Positions 25,399 through 37,205 of a stretch of 64,000 nt of DNA are shown here, in pieces. This stretch comes from Crocodylus rhombifer (lineage: Eukaryota; Chordata; Crocodylia; Crocodylidae). Numbering within the stretch: the first letter of the stretch is position 1; the number at the start of each line of letters is the position of its first letter. The notes beneath the pieces are model-generated. The model was given only the letters and a program-made list of their open reading frames with translations, was not told where the DNA came from and did no database searches. The stretch is from NCBI GenBank assembly GCA_038503035.1, contig JAVSML010001164.1:1-64000 (forward strand). Direction: 5' to 3'. Both the position numbers and the translations under genes were made by a program.

Positions 25399-28300
25399 TC
25401 AGTCCAGCGCAAAATACTCTGCAAATATGTCATTCTTTTTGCCAAACAGCCCTCTCACTTGTTCGAACTCCAGAGGCACGTTGGTGGTACTTTTCATTAC
25501 TTCTCTATCAAAAAGCTGCAAAAGAAGAGATCATATGAGGTGCTGTAAAAACCTGCTGTGAAATTTTTTCTGCCAACACCAATTCCCTGCACACCTGGAC
25601 CAGGAAAAAGCGGGGTTGGGGTGGATTTTCTAGGCCTTTGCTTTATTTTGTGTACATGACAGACTTGGAGGCTGCCTGGAGGCAGGTGTTGGTTAGAGAG
25701 AACTGTACCTCTCATCCTGCAGCCCGGAGAGCAAGGTGGTACCATGTTAGATGGGGCAGGTCCCAAGCAAGGCAAAATTCATCCCAGCACAAAGACCCCG
25801 GGCACCATTTAGGCCCTAACATGGGGCCAATGTGATACTCAAAGCTTTGAGCAGGATGCCTGCACTTGGCACCGCAAAGCAGCAGCAGAAAGATGCTTCA
25901 ATATGAGAACAGGGGTGGGATTTCTCTGGGACAAACTAGAACCAGCAAACTGACAGACTGGTAACAAGCCAACCTGTAAATTCACTGGCACAGTCCTGCA
26001 GCCCCACCACACTCCTGCTGGCAGATCAGCCTGTTAGACCCACCAGGAAAGGATCACCCTGGCTCCCGTATTATTCACAGACGCATGCACAGAGCAACCC
26101 TACCTCATAAGCAGACAGCTCCAGGAGCCCCGATATATCATCCTCGATCTCTGACAGTGATTGATTCACAGTGGCGGCTGCTTTGGCCACATCAGGGTAA
26201 TAATGGTTCTGAAGAGTCTGAAACATCAAGAACAGGACACAGAGGATGACACCAATCCAGTCCTCTTCTGTCCTTGCACAGGTCAGATACTGGCCAGGAA
26301 GCTGCCTCACTTCAAAGGGCGCTACCCATACTTACACACCTTAAAGTGGTGTTTCCCAGCATGAAGTCACACAACGGAAGGAACAAGGGGGACAGGAGTG
26401 CACAGCACACGGCTAGTGGGAAGGGTTGTGTCCTGGACCACACAGACTAGAGGCAAGACTCACCCGCAGCTCCCAGAGGGAGCTCTCCAGAGCTCTGCTT
26501 TCAGACGGCTCTTCTTCCTCCATGACATACGGATCTTCCAACAGATCTGAGACAGAGGAACAGGAACATCTATAATGAACGACTAACAGACCTCCCCACA
26601 AGATGACACCCAAGCCCTCAAGGCAGAGAGAAAGGAAGCAACCGAAAAGCTCAGGAATGCCTACCCAACCTACTGGGGCTGACACCTGTGATTTAAAGGG
26701 ATGCCTGCCTGGTTGCAACCGGCAGACCTCACAGTGCCTTGTCCCAAATGTTCAAAATGAAATAACTAAGTCCAGAAGGTGGCTGGCAGGAAAACAGAGG
26801 TGAGAAGCCAGGATGACTCAGAGTGAAGATGGGAGTCACGTGCTGTTCTGTCCCATCACTCACATGGGTCGATGCCGTCATCAGCCTGTCTCCAGTTTAA
26901 ACAGCAAGGATGCCAGCAGTGATGAGCACTGGCTTAGAAAATGTCTGTTCTTGCAGACTCAACAGTTCAGTCTCAGAGACAGAGACCTGATGACCGAGCT
27001 GCCCCATCAGCCTTTGGCACCTACGCTAATCTGCCCTTTTTAACATAAACATTCAGGTCCTCAAGTGGCAGCAAAGCACAAGGCCTTGGGATGCATGGGC
27101 ACCACTCTACACCTGCTGCAGATCACAGGCCCTTTCGCACCAGACTATGTGGTCACTATGGCAGCCGCTAGGCATGGGCCATGCGGGAAGCCACATATAG
27201 GGCTTCCTGGCTTCAAGGCTCCTGGCTTCAAGGTACAGTAGCAAATAGAGAGACTGAAAGAGGTGCCAGGGGCACTTTGCACTTAAGCAGAAAGGCTAAG
27301 AGGCAGACGGCCACAGGAAGCCCGAGGAAAGCCTGAGTGGGATACAGTCTGGTGACAAGGGACAGTGAAGGCCCAGGGAACAGAACGGAGCTGGGATTTC
27401 CCCTTCCCCAGCTGACAGACCAATCCACCTGCATATGCTCTGTAAAAACCTGCAGGCCCCCCGCCCATGCTCCCAATTACCTTCGGGCCCGCTGGGTCTG
27501 TGCACAAGAACCTTGCAAGCTGGGTGCCTCCGGAAAAGATTGCAGATGAAGGGAATGACCATGAGCAGAGCCTCGGGGGGAGCGGTGAGGGCCAGCCGAG
27601 AGAGGCGCTTTATAAACGCCGCCACCAGATATGCAGGTAAATGCCTATTGAAAGTGAGGCAAGGAAAAAGATACATGAAGTTCATCCAAGCTACGAAAGC
27701 TTCCAGACTGGTATGGGTATGGGAAAAAGCATTGCAAATTCTTCATGCAAAATGGTTGGGGAAGACTAAACAGCACCCTCAAGTCCAGTCTCCTCCAGAA
27801 CTAGGAATCTGACTCTTGAGCCCTACAAGATATAGCCAGTTAGCCCTCAGAGGGGACTGGTCAAAAGCAGACCCCGGATAGATAGAAAAGCAAGGGAGAA
27901 AGGACTGGGCATATATCCTATGCTATGTACTTACGACGAAGACAAAAATAAATCCATCAAACGGAAAAACCTGGCACGGTACTTCACGTGGTAGATGGAA
28001 GGGTCCAAGAGGCTGTACAGCTTTTTGTAGAAGTCAGGGTATTCCCTATATGAAAAAGAAAAGGAAAAGAAGTGTAAATAAGAGAGTTTATTTGGCTTTT
28101 ATTATGGCCTTGCTCAGACCAGGCCCCTAATCTAGAAACTGGCTCACAGAAGTCCTTTCAAGTGAACTACCAGAGATGGAAGTTCCTCTCTGCAGCTCGG
28201 CTTTTAAAAAGAAAAAGTTAAATTTTGTATACTTGGAAGCCTTCACTGCCTGATAGCCATGATGATGGCAACTACTGACAGCAACAACACAGAATCAGGC

Positions 28301-31300
28301 CCCTGACCCACTGAATGGGCACAGAAGTGACAGACAAGTTTCTCACCCTTGAAAGCCTACCTTGGCTATTTCCTAGAGGTGCAATTCTGAGGATCAGGAA
28401 GGCAATTAAGTTTTCACATCTCATCAATCCCTGGCCACGCTGCAAGCATTGCCAACAAAACACAGCAGCCAGTTGTGATAGGGGAGCTTGTTGTGGTCAA
28501 GACACCTCTTGACTAATAGCTGGACAGTGCATGGCACAGTCACCAAAACACAGATTTAGGGAAAAGAAAATGTCTGCAACAGATAATCCTCCTTCACCAG
28601 CCATGAAGAAAGGGACCTACACTTTACATCAAACTATTGCCAATATTCTGTGGCAACAGCCTGAGATAAACTGGGGCATTCATCGAAAATTAGACCAGGA
28701 ATTCAGAAGTTTAGCACCCGAGATCTGAGCCAGATGACATGACGGGCTCCATCCCCGACAAAACACCACAAATTGGGGCTGATTAGCAACAGCTCAACAT
28801 CCTACATGCTGAGTAACTAGTGACGGCATTTTAGAGCACAAAGAACTGGGGAATGTACTTCCATCCCTTCTATTTACACACGCACGCATGAAAAGGAGAA
28901 ACCTCATGCAAAACATCATCCAACAAAAATCCCTTCCTTTAAATAAGACAACATTTTTTCTACTTACAGGTTATGCTGATGAATCAGAACAAATAACCCA
29001 TTTAAGGCTAGAAGACTGATAGCACCACCTGTAAGAAAGCAAAGCAGATATAAAAATGTAGTAAAAGCTGACAGTTGTCACTAATTTCTGTAGCAAGGTT
29101 TTTGGTTGCAGCAGTGTTGGTCTAACAACATTGGAACAAAGTTCTTTGCAAGCTTTCAGGCACAAGTATCCTTCTTCAGGCATTCAGAAACTCTGCTGTT
29201 CTGGAGATTTCAGAACAACAACAGAGTCTTCCTATGCCATTTCTGCAGCAAAACATTAAAGAAAGAGCATGACAGTCAAAACACTTAAAGCTAAACAGCT
29301 TCCCGAGATAACAAAACAGTGACAACTGGCTATAAAATTCCAAGGGACAGCGATCCAACTAAATTTCCAAAGGCTCACAGATCACTTACGACCCTGCTGT
29401 TATTAAAAAAAAAAAAAACTTCAGCCATAGTCAGAATAGGCCCAAGTAGGGCACGGGGCTGAAAGAAGCATGTACATGCTGCCCTAGGCCCCAGGAAGGG
29501 CATCAGAAGTCCAGTGAAGCTCCTCAGAAGTAGCACCTCCACAGGGAAGTGGTGTATCTTGAGTCCGAACACAGCACAGCTGTGAGTCTGCACTGTTTTG
29601 TGGTAGTGTGGGCTGAATGCGGTTGATTTAAGACAGCATTACAGCCTGTCTTTTTCTAAACTTTGTCCTTAAAGGCAAAGGCAAGGAATTAAAGCTGGGC
29701 TCATACAACAAAGCTATTTCTTGGGAGAACAATAACAAGCACAGAGAAATATATCTGGTTTACTCCTCCTGCCCTTACCCTCCAGGGTCCTGAGAACTGT
29801 TCCAACCCCCTTCCAGCTAAAGGCAATCGCACTTCTGATTTGCCACGTGGGTCCCTCCTTCAATCACTTCCCACAGAGGCAGGGCACAACCAGCACACTT
29901 CTACTCTGCTCAGGCTTTAGCCCTACAGTCCTTTGTCATTCCCTGAAGTGCACAGGATCCAGCATCTCTACCCACCTATGTCATAGGCTGCTGTCAGGAA
30001 GTCTATCATGAGGGTGGGTTCGTTCATGTGAGGCAGGATGGAGTCATGCAGAATCATAAGAACCTTTTTGTACAGACTGCTGGGTAGCTGTGAGGGAGGA
30101 AACATGACATTCAAACCATGGGGGCTGGGAGGAATCCAAAGGACAGCAACTCCATAAAGAGCTCCGGCGGCCAGGGGACAATATCAGGATGCATTGGACA
30201 GATCCGGCCTGGCTTAGAAACAATGGGCAAGTTACTTCAGAAGACTGACGAGAACCTCCCTGAAATCTATGGGGCTCCACGCCCAAATCTGTGGGGCTCT
30301 GCGCAGGGCTCCAGGCTCAGAGCAACTCCTGGTATTCAGAGCTGGCTACTATGCATTAGGGGGGAAAAGGGAAAGACAAACTAGAGTGTGCCAAGGGAGC
30401 ATTAAGAGAAATAAATACACAGGTCAAATATCAGGACAGTGCAAGGTACAATGTCACAGGGGTGACTTCCACCAGCATCTAATCCCAGAGCACAGGCAAC
30501 AGTGAATTTGCCTATTTCAGTCTACTGTCTTCAGAGCATCCACTCCAGGGTTAAGTTGTACAGAGGGCGCGTAAAGATTTCCAAGCCTGAATTGCAGCAG
30601 ATGAAAAAACAACAGGAGACAGTAAATGAATTTCACCACTCACCTTGTATTTCAGGAAAACCAGCCACATCCTCTCAAAGGCCCGCCTGTGCTCCTTAAA
30701 ACAAGGATAAGCAAACCATAAGCTCAGAGAACTGACAAGGACAAGGTACAACTCTGCCTACCCCCCAAACAACGGGTTACCTTGAGCTTTGACACCTTCC
30801 ATTCCTCCAGGTGATCTGTTTAAAGATAAAAGCAAAACAAGTTTAAGGTTAATTTGAAAGGGCAAGTAATGAAGAACCCCCCCCAGGTATTCCCTTTGAA
30901 ATAGCTGCATGCCAATGATCACAGTCGGCCACTGCCAATGGAGCGAATTTAAGTTCCATTTCAGTCGAAATCTAAATGGGGCTGCATGAGGCAAGGTGTT
31001 TCCAGGCAAGCTCAAACAGAGTAATTAAACAGCAAAGGATTTTCTCCTGCTGCTGTGGTTTGATCTAATATAGAGAGAAAATAAATTTAGCTTCCGAATT
31101 ATTCAGATGTTACGGTTTGTTAAAGCCATCTGAGTTAAGAAGCAGCGGATGAAAAGGGAAGATAACATGCCAACTGAATGGACCAAAACCAGCCACATGC
31201 CAGTCTGGAGCTGGTAATTTTCAACCACATTGATACATCTAAATCCTGTATGACATTTCTTATTCCAGCTCACACACCATCCATCAGACTTTTACTTTCC

Positions 31301-34300
31301 CCACAAGCAGCTAAAAATGATGGCTCTGAGAGGCAGTGCAGGGCAGAAAAGTGGAGGGCTCTCAAAAGCATATAAAAAGAACTGCATCTCCTAATTCACA
31401 GCGTGGAGAAAGACAAGTATCAGAAAATACTAACAGAAGTCAATACTCTGATGTACAGGGTAAAAATTTGACTATGCTTTCTCTCTTATATGTAAAACAT
31501 CCCAGTAATAGCAACTAACCTTGCTTCACCATAAAATTGACAAGCTCAGTCTTTCTGCTCGGCATGCTAATGGATGAAATGAGGGAAAATACATTTTGCT
31601 GGTACACAGGCAGTGGAATCTAGGAAGGGAAAGAAAAGGATGCACAGAGGTTAGTTATACAAAGGCTCCCAGGGGACATTCATTCACTTTATGTGCACTG
31701 ATAGGATTTACCTCGACAAAAATATTAAAGCAAAGACCTGGAGTTAATACCAGGCACAGACCAGCACTGGCAGGGTCTTAATTAACACTCCCACACTCGA
31801 GTTTTATAGTCTACATAGTCTCATCTCTGATTCTGCAAATCAAAAACCCTGCTGATGACATCAGAGAAAGCAAACTAACTATGTTCATCCATTAGAGAGG
31901 CAACAGAATCAAAAGCTTTCCTCTGCTTTCAAAATCAGAAACCAGAACCTCATCAATGAGCTTCTGTCAAGCTAACCAAAAAGCCCCCTTTGGCCAGTCC
32001 TGGCTAATCCTGAGGGCAGCTCTCTGCAAAACTGGGTCAGACAAATAAAAGAGTGGCTGTGTCTCAGCATATGGAAGCTAGCACACCCATCTGCCTGTGT
32101 TAGATCCTAGTGCTCAGATAGCTCCACGGTGCAGCAGAGGAGCCTTCCCAGGTACAGGTGGTGACACCCACACTGCCTGCTAGTGGTGGTTTCCACAGTG
32201 AGGGTCTTCCAGGCCCACCATGGCCGCAATACCCCATTACCTCCTTAGTCTTCTGCATGATTTGCCCAATATTTTCAGTCACTGCCTTCATCACGAAGTA
32301 CCGGACGTCGTCATACTCCAGATATTCCTGGAAGCGTGAGATGAGGAGCGAGGAATCCTCTTCGCAGGGAATTAAGCTCTCCACCACCAGCTAGCAAAGG
32401 GAGTTAATTAAAAGGAAAAAAAAGCAGCAAGTCAGCATCTAATGCACACTAGTAGCCCTGGAGAGAGATCTGGTTGGCTGGAACCTAATTTAGACCTCTG
32501 ACATTTCACCAAACATGAGGAAGTTGGTGTCCAAGCTTTCTGCTTCAGAGTCTGAGCATGAACACAGGCTCCCTCTGTCTGGGCTTTGCACATGACAATG
32601 TGCCTTATAGTGGTGACAGCTCCCAAGCCACAAAACTTACTTTTAAAAGCTCACGAGGAAAAATGAAACTGCCTTTCCACTCTGCTTTGACCAGTGGGTG
32701 CTCCCCTTCCACCTCCACGAACTTCATCAGGGTGCAGAGTGACATTTCCTTTCAAGGAGACAAAAGGAAGGTTTTCAGGGACACAGTAAATGTTTCAGAG
32801 CTGCTCATCCTACTTGGATTCGGTCCCTTTAGCATGGGGGCAGGCATGCTGGCTACAGACAGCAGTGCAAGACGTGCTGTCTTGGGGAGGGGGCTCACAG
32901 GGTAGGAAAGATAAAAGAACTAGTACGTCAAGGCAGCACAGGCAGTATTAAGAGCACACCCTATTGCTTGCCAGTCTCACCCTGAAGACCGCAACTCCAG
33001 CAGACCCATCTACCATGGATGCACACCTTGCTGGGGTTATTTGACCACAGCAGTCTTTCCTGCCCAGAGTAGGCGGTTGGACCCGATGATCTCAGGAGGT
33101 CCCTTCTAGCCCTAAACTTCTGTGAATCACAGATGGACATTGGTAGAAGATGAATGAGGACGTTTGTCTTGTGTGACACAAATGGCACCTTCCCTTTCCT
33201 GCGCTCCTTTGTGGCAGTTCAGCCAGATTCATCAAGGGATTCTTGGAGGAAAGGGGCATCAGGAGTGAGGGGCATGGGCTCCGAATCACAACTTCCTCAA
33301 CCTCATGTGCTCAGGGCTCAGAAGTGAGAGAGGAAAAAACCCTGGTCCTACACAACTCGCTCTCCCTGTCAGCAGCCACTCCAACCCTGTGCAACAGGAG
33401 ACTGGGCAAGATGGACCTATGGTCTGACTTGCTCCACGGCAACGAGACACGTGGGTTTTCTGGAAAATTTTTAATTGGAAAATTTTCCACAAAATTTTCC
33501 AATGCCCCAAATACAGTGTGATCTAATTTAGCATGTTTATTTGACTTATATGTAGTAAACAAAACTCAAAAAGTACCCTCATGTTAATTTTATGTCCCAA
33601 CAGCCAAACAAGTTTCATAGCTGGTACGGTCAGAAGGGACCCGAGCAGATCATCGAGTCTGACCCCCTGCCATGGCAGGAGAGAGTACTGGGGTCAAACG
33701 ACCCCAGCAAGGTGTACATCCAGCCTCCTCTTAAAGACCCCCAGGGTAGGAGCCTGCACCACCTCTCTTGGAAGTTGGTTCCAGATCCTAGCTGCCCTGA
33801 CCGTGAAGTCGTGCCTCCTGATGGCTAGCCTAAATTTACCCTCTGCCAGCTTGTGACTGTTATTTCTAGTCACTCCTGGCAGTGCTCGGGGGAACAGGGA
33901 CTCCCCCAATGCCTGCTGGTTTCCCTTGACTAGTCTGTAACAGGCCACTAGATCCCCCCCTCAGCCTTCTCTTGTGGAGGCTGAACAGGTTCAGGTCCCG
34001 TTGCCTCTCCTCGTAGGGAGAGGCTGCCCCACTTCCCCCCGATTATGCAAGTGGCCTCCTCTGGACCCTCTCCATGCTGTCCACATCCCTTCTCAAGTGC
34101 AGCGCCCAGAACTGGATGCAGTACTCCAGCTGCGGCCTGACCAGTGGGGGAGGATCACCTCCTTGGACCTGCTCACGATGCATCTGCGGATGCATGACAA
34201 GGTGCGGTTGGCCTTCCTGACTGCATCCCCACACTTCCGGCCCATGTTCATCTTGGCATCAATGATGACTCCAAGATCCTTTTCTGCCTCTGCACTGACG

Positions 34301-36374
34301 AAAAGGGAGTTCCCCAGCCTGTAGGTATGGTGCAGTTCTTCCTCCCCAGGTGCAGCACCTTGCACTTGTCAGTGTTGAATCCCATCCTGTTCTCATCTGC
34401 CCACCCCTGTAACCTGTCTAGGTCTGACTGCAGCCTATTCCTCCCTTCTAGAGTGCCCACATCCCCCCACATCTTAGTGTCATCAGCAAATTTGAACAAG
34501 GTGGTTTTTACCCCCTCATCCAAGTCGCTGATGAAGATGTTGAACAGTGCGGGCCGAGGACCGAGCCCTGGGGGACCCCACTGCCCACGTCCCTCCCGGT
34601 TGAAAATAACCCGTCCACCACCACTCTGGGTGCGGCCCTCCAGCCAGTTGGCGACCCATTTGACTGTGTGGGTGCCGACACCACAGTACCCCAGTTTCTT
34701 AATGAGAACGGGGTGAGAGACAGTGTCGAAGGCCTTCCGAAAGTCCAGAAAGACGATGTCCGCTGCTGCCCCTGCGTCCAAGGATTTGGTGACCTGGTCG
34801 TAGGAGGCCACCAGGTTGGTCTGACAGGACCTGCCACTAATGAACCCGTGTTGGTTGCCTCTCAGCATAATCTCCCCTGCTGGCCCCTCATGGACATGTG
34901 CCAGAATAATTCTCTCAAAAAGCTTGCCCAGGATCAAGGTAAGACTAACTGGCCTATAGTTCCCCAGGTCCTCCTTCCTCCCTTTTTTGAAGTATTTGAA
35001 CTGAAATATTTGATTAGGAAGAAAATTAAATGCATCACACTTAATGTGGTTTAAACGTCGTATTCAAACAAATGCTTTATGCGGAAAGAAATGATTTTGA
35101 TCGGGATAACTGTAAAAATGCGAAGACACTACACAGTAGCATGTATGTCCCTTACATTGTTTGTTTAAGAAAAAATTAAAGTGCTGAAAACCACTGACAC
35201 TAATTTTAGCACATCCAAAGAACTGTGCATGATATGCCGTGCTTTAGTTTTGATTTGACCTGCGCAGCCAATTAGGTGAATTCGTAACTTGACTTTTGGT
35301 TTGGATTATTTATTATACAAGTGTAACAACCCTCCTGTTTACACACCAATAAAACACACGTGCTTCCTCTCACACTTCCTCGGGGTAATCGCCTGAAAAG
35401 CCTGCATTCTAACTCTGAAATGAATTACAACTTTGAAACTGGCATCCAGTCATCATTACGAACAAATCTGATGAAACAATGAATTTTTAGAAACGGAAGA
35501 TTTCCCACGGAAAAATAAAAGCGCTGACACATTTTCCGCTCGGGAAAATTTTCTGCCCCGCATCTCTGAGGGCAACTTCCTCATCCTCAGAAAGGATGAA
35601 AAGCAGAGGGGAGATTAAAAAGCTCTTCCTTTTTAATTCGTTCTTGATTAGGGTGGCCCATCATAGAGGGTAGCGCGGTTCCCCTCTGTTGATGCAAAAC
35701 CCGCCTTTAGGTCCTCTGTTTTTCTCTTGGAAGAAGGGAACCGGGCACCTTTCTGTCTTCAAGAGAAAGACCTGCCGGCTTCGCTGAGACTGGCCAAGGG
35801 GGCTCTCGCGCTGGCTTTACACAAAGGCACCCCGCACGGTTACACAGGGGCATTCAGGGAGCGGAGGAAAGCGTCACCCGTTGTCGTCTTAACCGGCGGA
35901 GGACAGCGGGCCCCAGCGGCTTACCTTGACCTCGAAGGAGGAGTGGCCCATGAGCTCGGCCAAGCAGAGGACACAGCTGTGGTAGCGATGCCTCATCCAG
36001 ATCTTGTACTGCTCCTCCGCGCTGCAGCCATCTGCGGGCAAAGCGAGCACAGGGGCTTTTTAGCCTCGGGCCCCTGCCAAGCGCTTTGTGGGGCAGGGGG
36101 CCTGACGCCGGGAAGCTACGTCCCACCCCGGGCTCCCCCGCCCTCGGCCCGAGGGGCACGGACCCGGCAGCGGGGCGTCCTCCGGGGGCAGGGGGCCGGC
36201 CAGCAGGTCCCCGCGCCGCAGCAGCGCGGGGAAGAGGCGGGCGCAGGCCCGCAGCGCGCCCAGCACCGGCCCGGCCGCGCCCGCCTGCAGCGGCTCCAGC
36301 AGCTCGAAGACGCGGTTGGCGCAGGCCCGGCTCCGCAGCACCGCGCCCGCCGCCTCCTCACAGCCCGCAGCCAT
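25399..36374 (-). CDS. NOC4L: NOC4L, nucleolar complex protein 4 homolog, complete, 14 coding exons
   Basis: NOC4L/Noc4p partners Nop14 in the nucleolar small-subunit processome and is needed for 40S ribosomal subunit maturation. Coding exons in transcript order: 36374-36164, 36031-35925, 32748-32641, 32390-32241, 31619-31520, 30815-30781, 30694-30644, 30087-29976, 29028-28968, 28045-27935, 27644-27481, 26546-26464, 26217-26104, 25515-25399. All junctions keep frame and use AG acceptors and GT donors. The sum is 1,524 nt, or 507 residues plus TGA; human NOC4L is 516. Diagnostic stretches include KIWMRHRYHSC, KFVEVEGEHPL, EHRRAFERMWLVFLKYK, LMIDFLTAA, YPDFYKKLYSLLDPS, LTAPPEALLM and SRALESSLWEL. 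The start is the first ATG (MAAGCEEAAG) in the CpG-rich promoter, with G at -3 and +4. The exon 1 donor (GTCCGT) is weak and that junction is the least certain. Introns contain CR1 copies. Confidence 0.96.
27481..30087 (-). CDS. NOC4L: NOC4L exons 8-11, start of CBF/Noc-type conserved domain
   Basis: Residues about 255-403 cover the most conserved part, the CBF/NOC4-type helical domain shared with Noc2/Noc3-related and CCAAT-binding-factor-like proteins. Visible blocks are LPSSLYKKVLMILHDSILP, SLLALNGLFVLIHQHNL, YHVKYRARFFRLMDLFL and the long block HLPAYLVAAFIKRLSRLAL followed by VIPFICNLFRRHPAC. Exon 9 is only 61 bp and uses split glycine and leucine codons at its borders. There is no stop or frameshift in these exons, consistent with a working gene. 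Confidence 0.93.
29106..29190 (+). repeat. Interspersed repeat fragment in NOC4L intron
   Basis: The sequence runs GCAGCAGTGTTGGTCTAACA, then GCAAGCTTTCAGGCACAAGT, then CCTTCTTCAGGC. This is a word order that I recognise as common in reptile genomes. It shares its first part with the fragment at 3.95 kb. Confidence 0.5.
33060..33135 (+). mobile_element. Short CR1 3'-end fragment
   Basis: GGCGGTTGGACCCGATGATC followed by AGGAGGTCCCTTCTAGCCCT is the CR1 3' UTR signature seen also at the ends of the longer copies. Only the terminal part is present. It lies in the NOC4L intron between exons 2 and 3. Confidence 0.8.
33616..34997 (-). mobile_element. CR1 LINE fragment B, 5' truncated, dead
   Basis: On the minus strand it opens with KKGRKEDLGNYRPVSLT, continues through [35 protein letters not shown] and WVANWLEGRTQ, and carries the catalytic FADDTKMWGD motif and the KCKVLHLGRKN block. 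The RT frame is split: the [10 protein letters not shown] motif is read in a different frame from the flanking blocks, so there is at least one frameshift near 34.55 kb. The 3' UTR ends near 33.62 kb. It sits in the large NOC4L intron 2, in the gene's own orientation. Confidence 0.92.
35589..35770 (+). repeat. Left copy of a ~180-bp direct duplication around NOC4L exons 1-2
   Basis: It aligns along its length with 36464-36641 in the same orientation. Shared blocks include AGAAAGGATG, TTCCTTTTTAAT, GGGCACCTTTCTGTCTTCA versus GGGCGCCTTTCTGTCTTCA, and GAAGGGAACCGGGC. The similarity begins outside the MITE-like end TAGGGTGGCC at 35649, so flanking DNA was copied too. Confidence 0.75.
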
Positions 36375-36470
36375 CGCGTGCCGCGCGCCGGAAGCCCCCG
36401 ACTTCCACTTCCGCTTCCGCTCAGCGCGGGGGCTGAAGCCCGCCCCGGGGGGGGGGCTGGGAAAGAAAGG
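36040..36470 (-). promoter_or_regulatory. CpG-rich promoter of NOC4L
   Basis: The stretch around exon 1 is very GC- and CpG-rich, in sharp contrast to its flanks, and carries the NOC4L start codon at 36372-36374. No TATA box precedes it on the minus strand, as usual for a housekeeping CpG-island promoter. In human the matching promoter is shared with the divergent DDX51; here no divergent coding exon was found on the plus strand. Confidence 0.75.
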
Positions 36471-36641
36471 ATGGAAAGGAGAAGGGGGGTTAAAAAGGGA
36501 GATCTTCCTTTTTAATCCGTCCTGCATTAGGGGGGCCCATCGTAGGGGGCCCTCTGGTGGGAGGAAACCCGACGCCTTTATGTCCTGTTTTTCTCCTGGC
36601 CGAAGGGAACCGGGCGCCTTTCTGTCTTCAGCAGAAAAAGA
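36464..36641 (+). repeat. Right copy of the ~180-bp direct duplication
   Basis: Partner of 35589-35770, 875 bp away, just upstream of the NOC4L start. It overlaps the first part of the MITE-like element at 36528. Confidence 0.75.
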
Positions 36642-36963
36642 TGAAGAGTAGGACGTAATAGAGGGCTATTTTACCTGAAAAAAAGAGAGGACGTAAAGGC
36701 ACCGGGTTTCGTATCCATAAAGGATATAAAAGGTACGGGGTTTCGTATCAATAGAGGACACCCGAAGAGAAAAATAGAGGATATAAAGGTGTCAGGGTTT
36801 CGTATAATAGAGAACAACCCAAGAGAAAACCAGAGGATATAAAGGCGTCAGGGTTTCGTATAATAGAGAACAACCCCAGAGAAAAATAGAGGCTAGAAAA
36901 GCACAGGGTTTCGTATTGACAACGGAGCAAAAAACTGGAATGTCCTCTATGACAGCCGCCCTA
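36528..36963. mobile_element. MITE of the TAGGGTGGCC family with expanded core
   Basis: The left end TAGGGGGGCCCATCGTAGG and the right end, read inward, TAGGGCGGCTGTCATAGAGG match the ends of the compact copy at 37539-37699. Inside, the family core (a GGACATAAAGG...GGGTTTCGTAT unit) is repeated several times. The left edge lies about 150 bp upstream of the NOC4L ATG. The target duplication is unclear. Confidence 0.65.
36687..36917. repeat. 56-bp tandem repeat inside the MITE
   Basis: Units start GAGGATATAAAGG and contain AGGGTTTCGTATAATAGAGA followed by an AGAGAAAA-type spacer. The two central units are 56 bp long and nearly identical; outer units are more diverged. The repeated word is the same as the core of the compact MITE copy at 37.6 kb. 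Confidence 0.8.
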
Positions 36964-37205
36964 TTCTCAATACATGTCTTGCTTAAAATATAGGGATAAG
37001 TCATGATGCATCCCTAAGCTGCAGGGCTGTGTACCCACGGGCTAGCAAGGACAGAATACACACAGTAATGTGTAAAAGGGACACACAAAATGGGGAGGGA
37101 GAGGAGGATGCAACCAAAAAGAAAATCCATTTTCGGAAGCAGAACGTTACAATTTCCAGCAAAGTTGGGCTAATAAAAAGATACCAGATTCACCCAAAGA
37201 ACCGT

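Noticed and set aside
35727..36515. 262-codon plus-strand open frame over the NOC4L promoter
   Set aside because: It is antisense to NOC4L exons 1-2 in a GC-rich island, and the peptide is Ala/Arg/Pro-rich without family resemblance. It shows no DDX51 motif.
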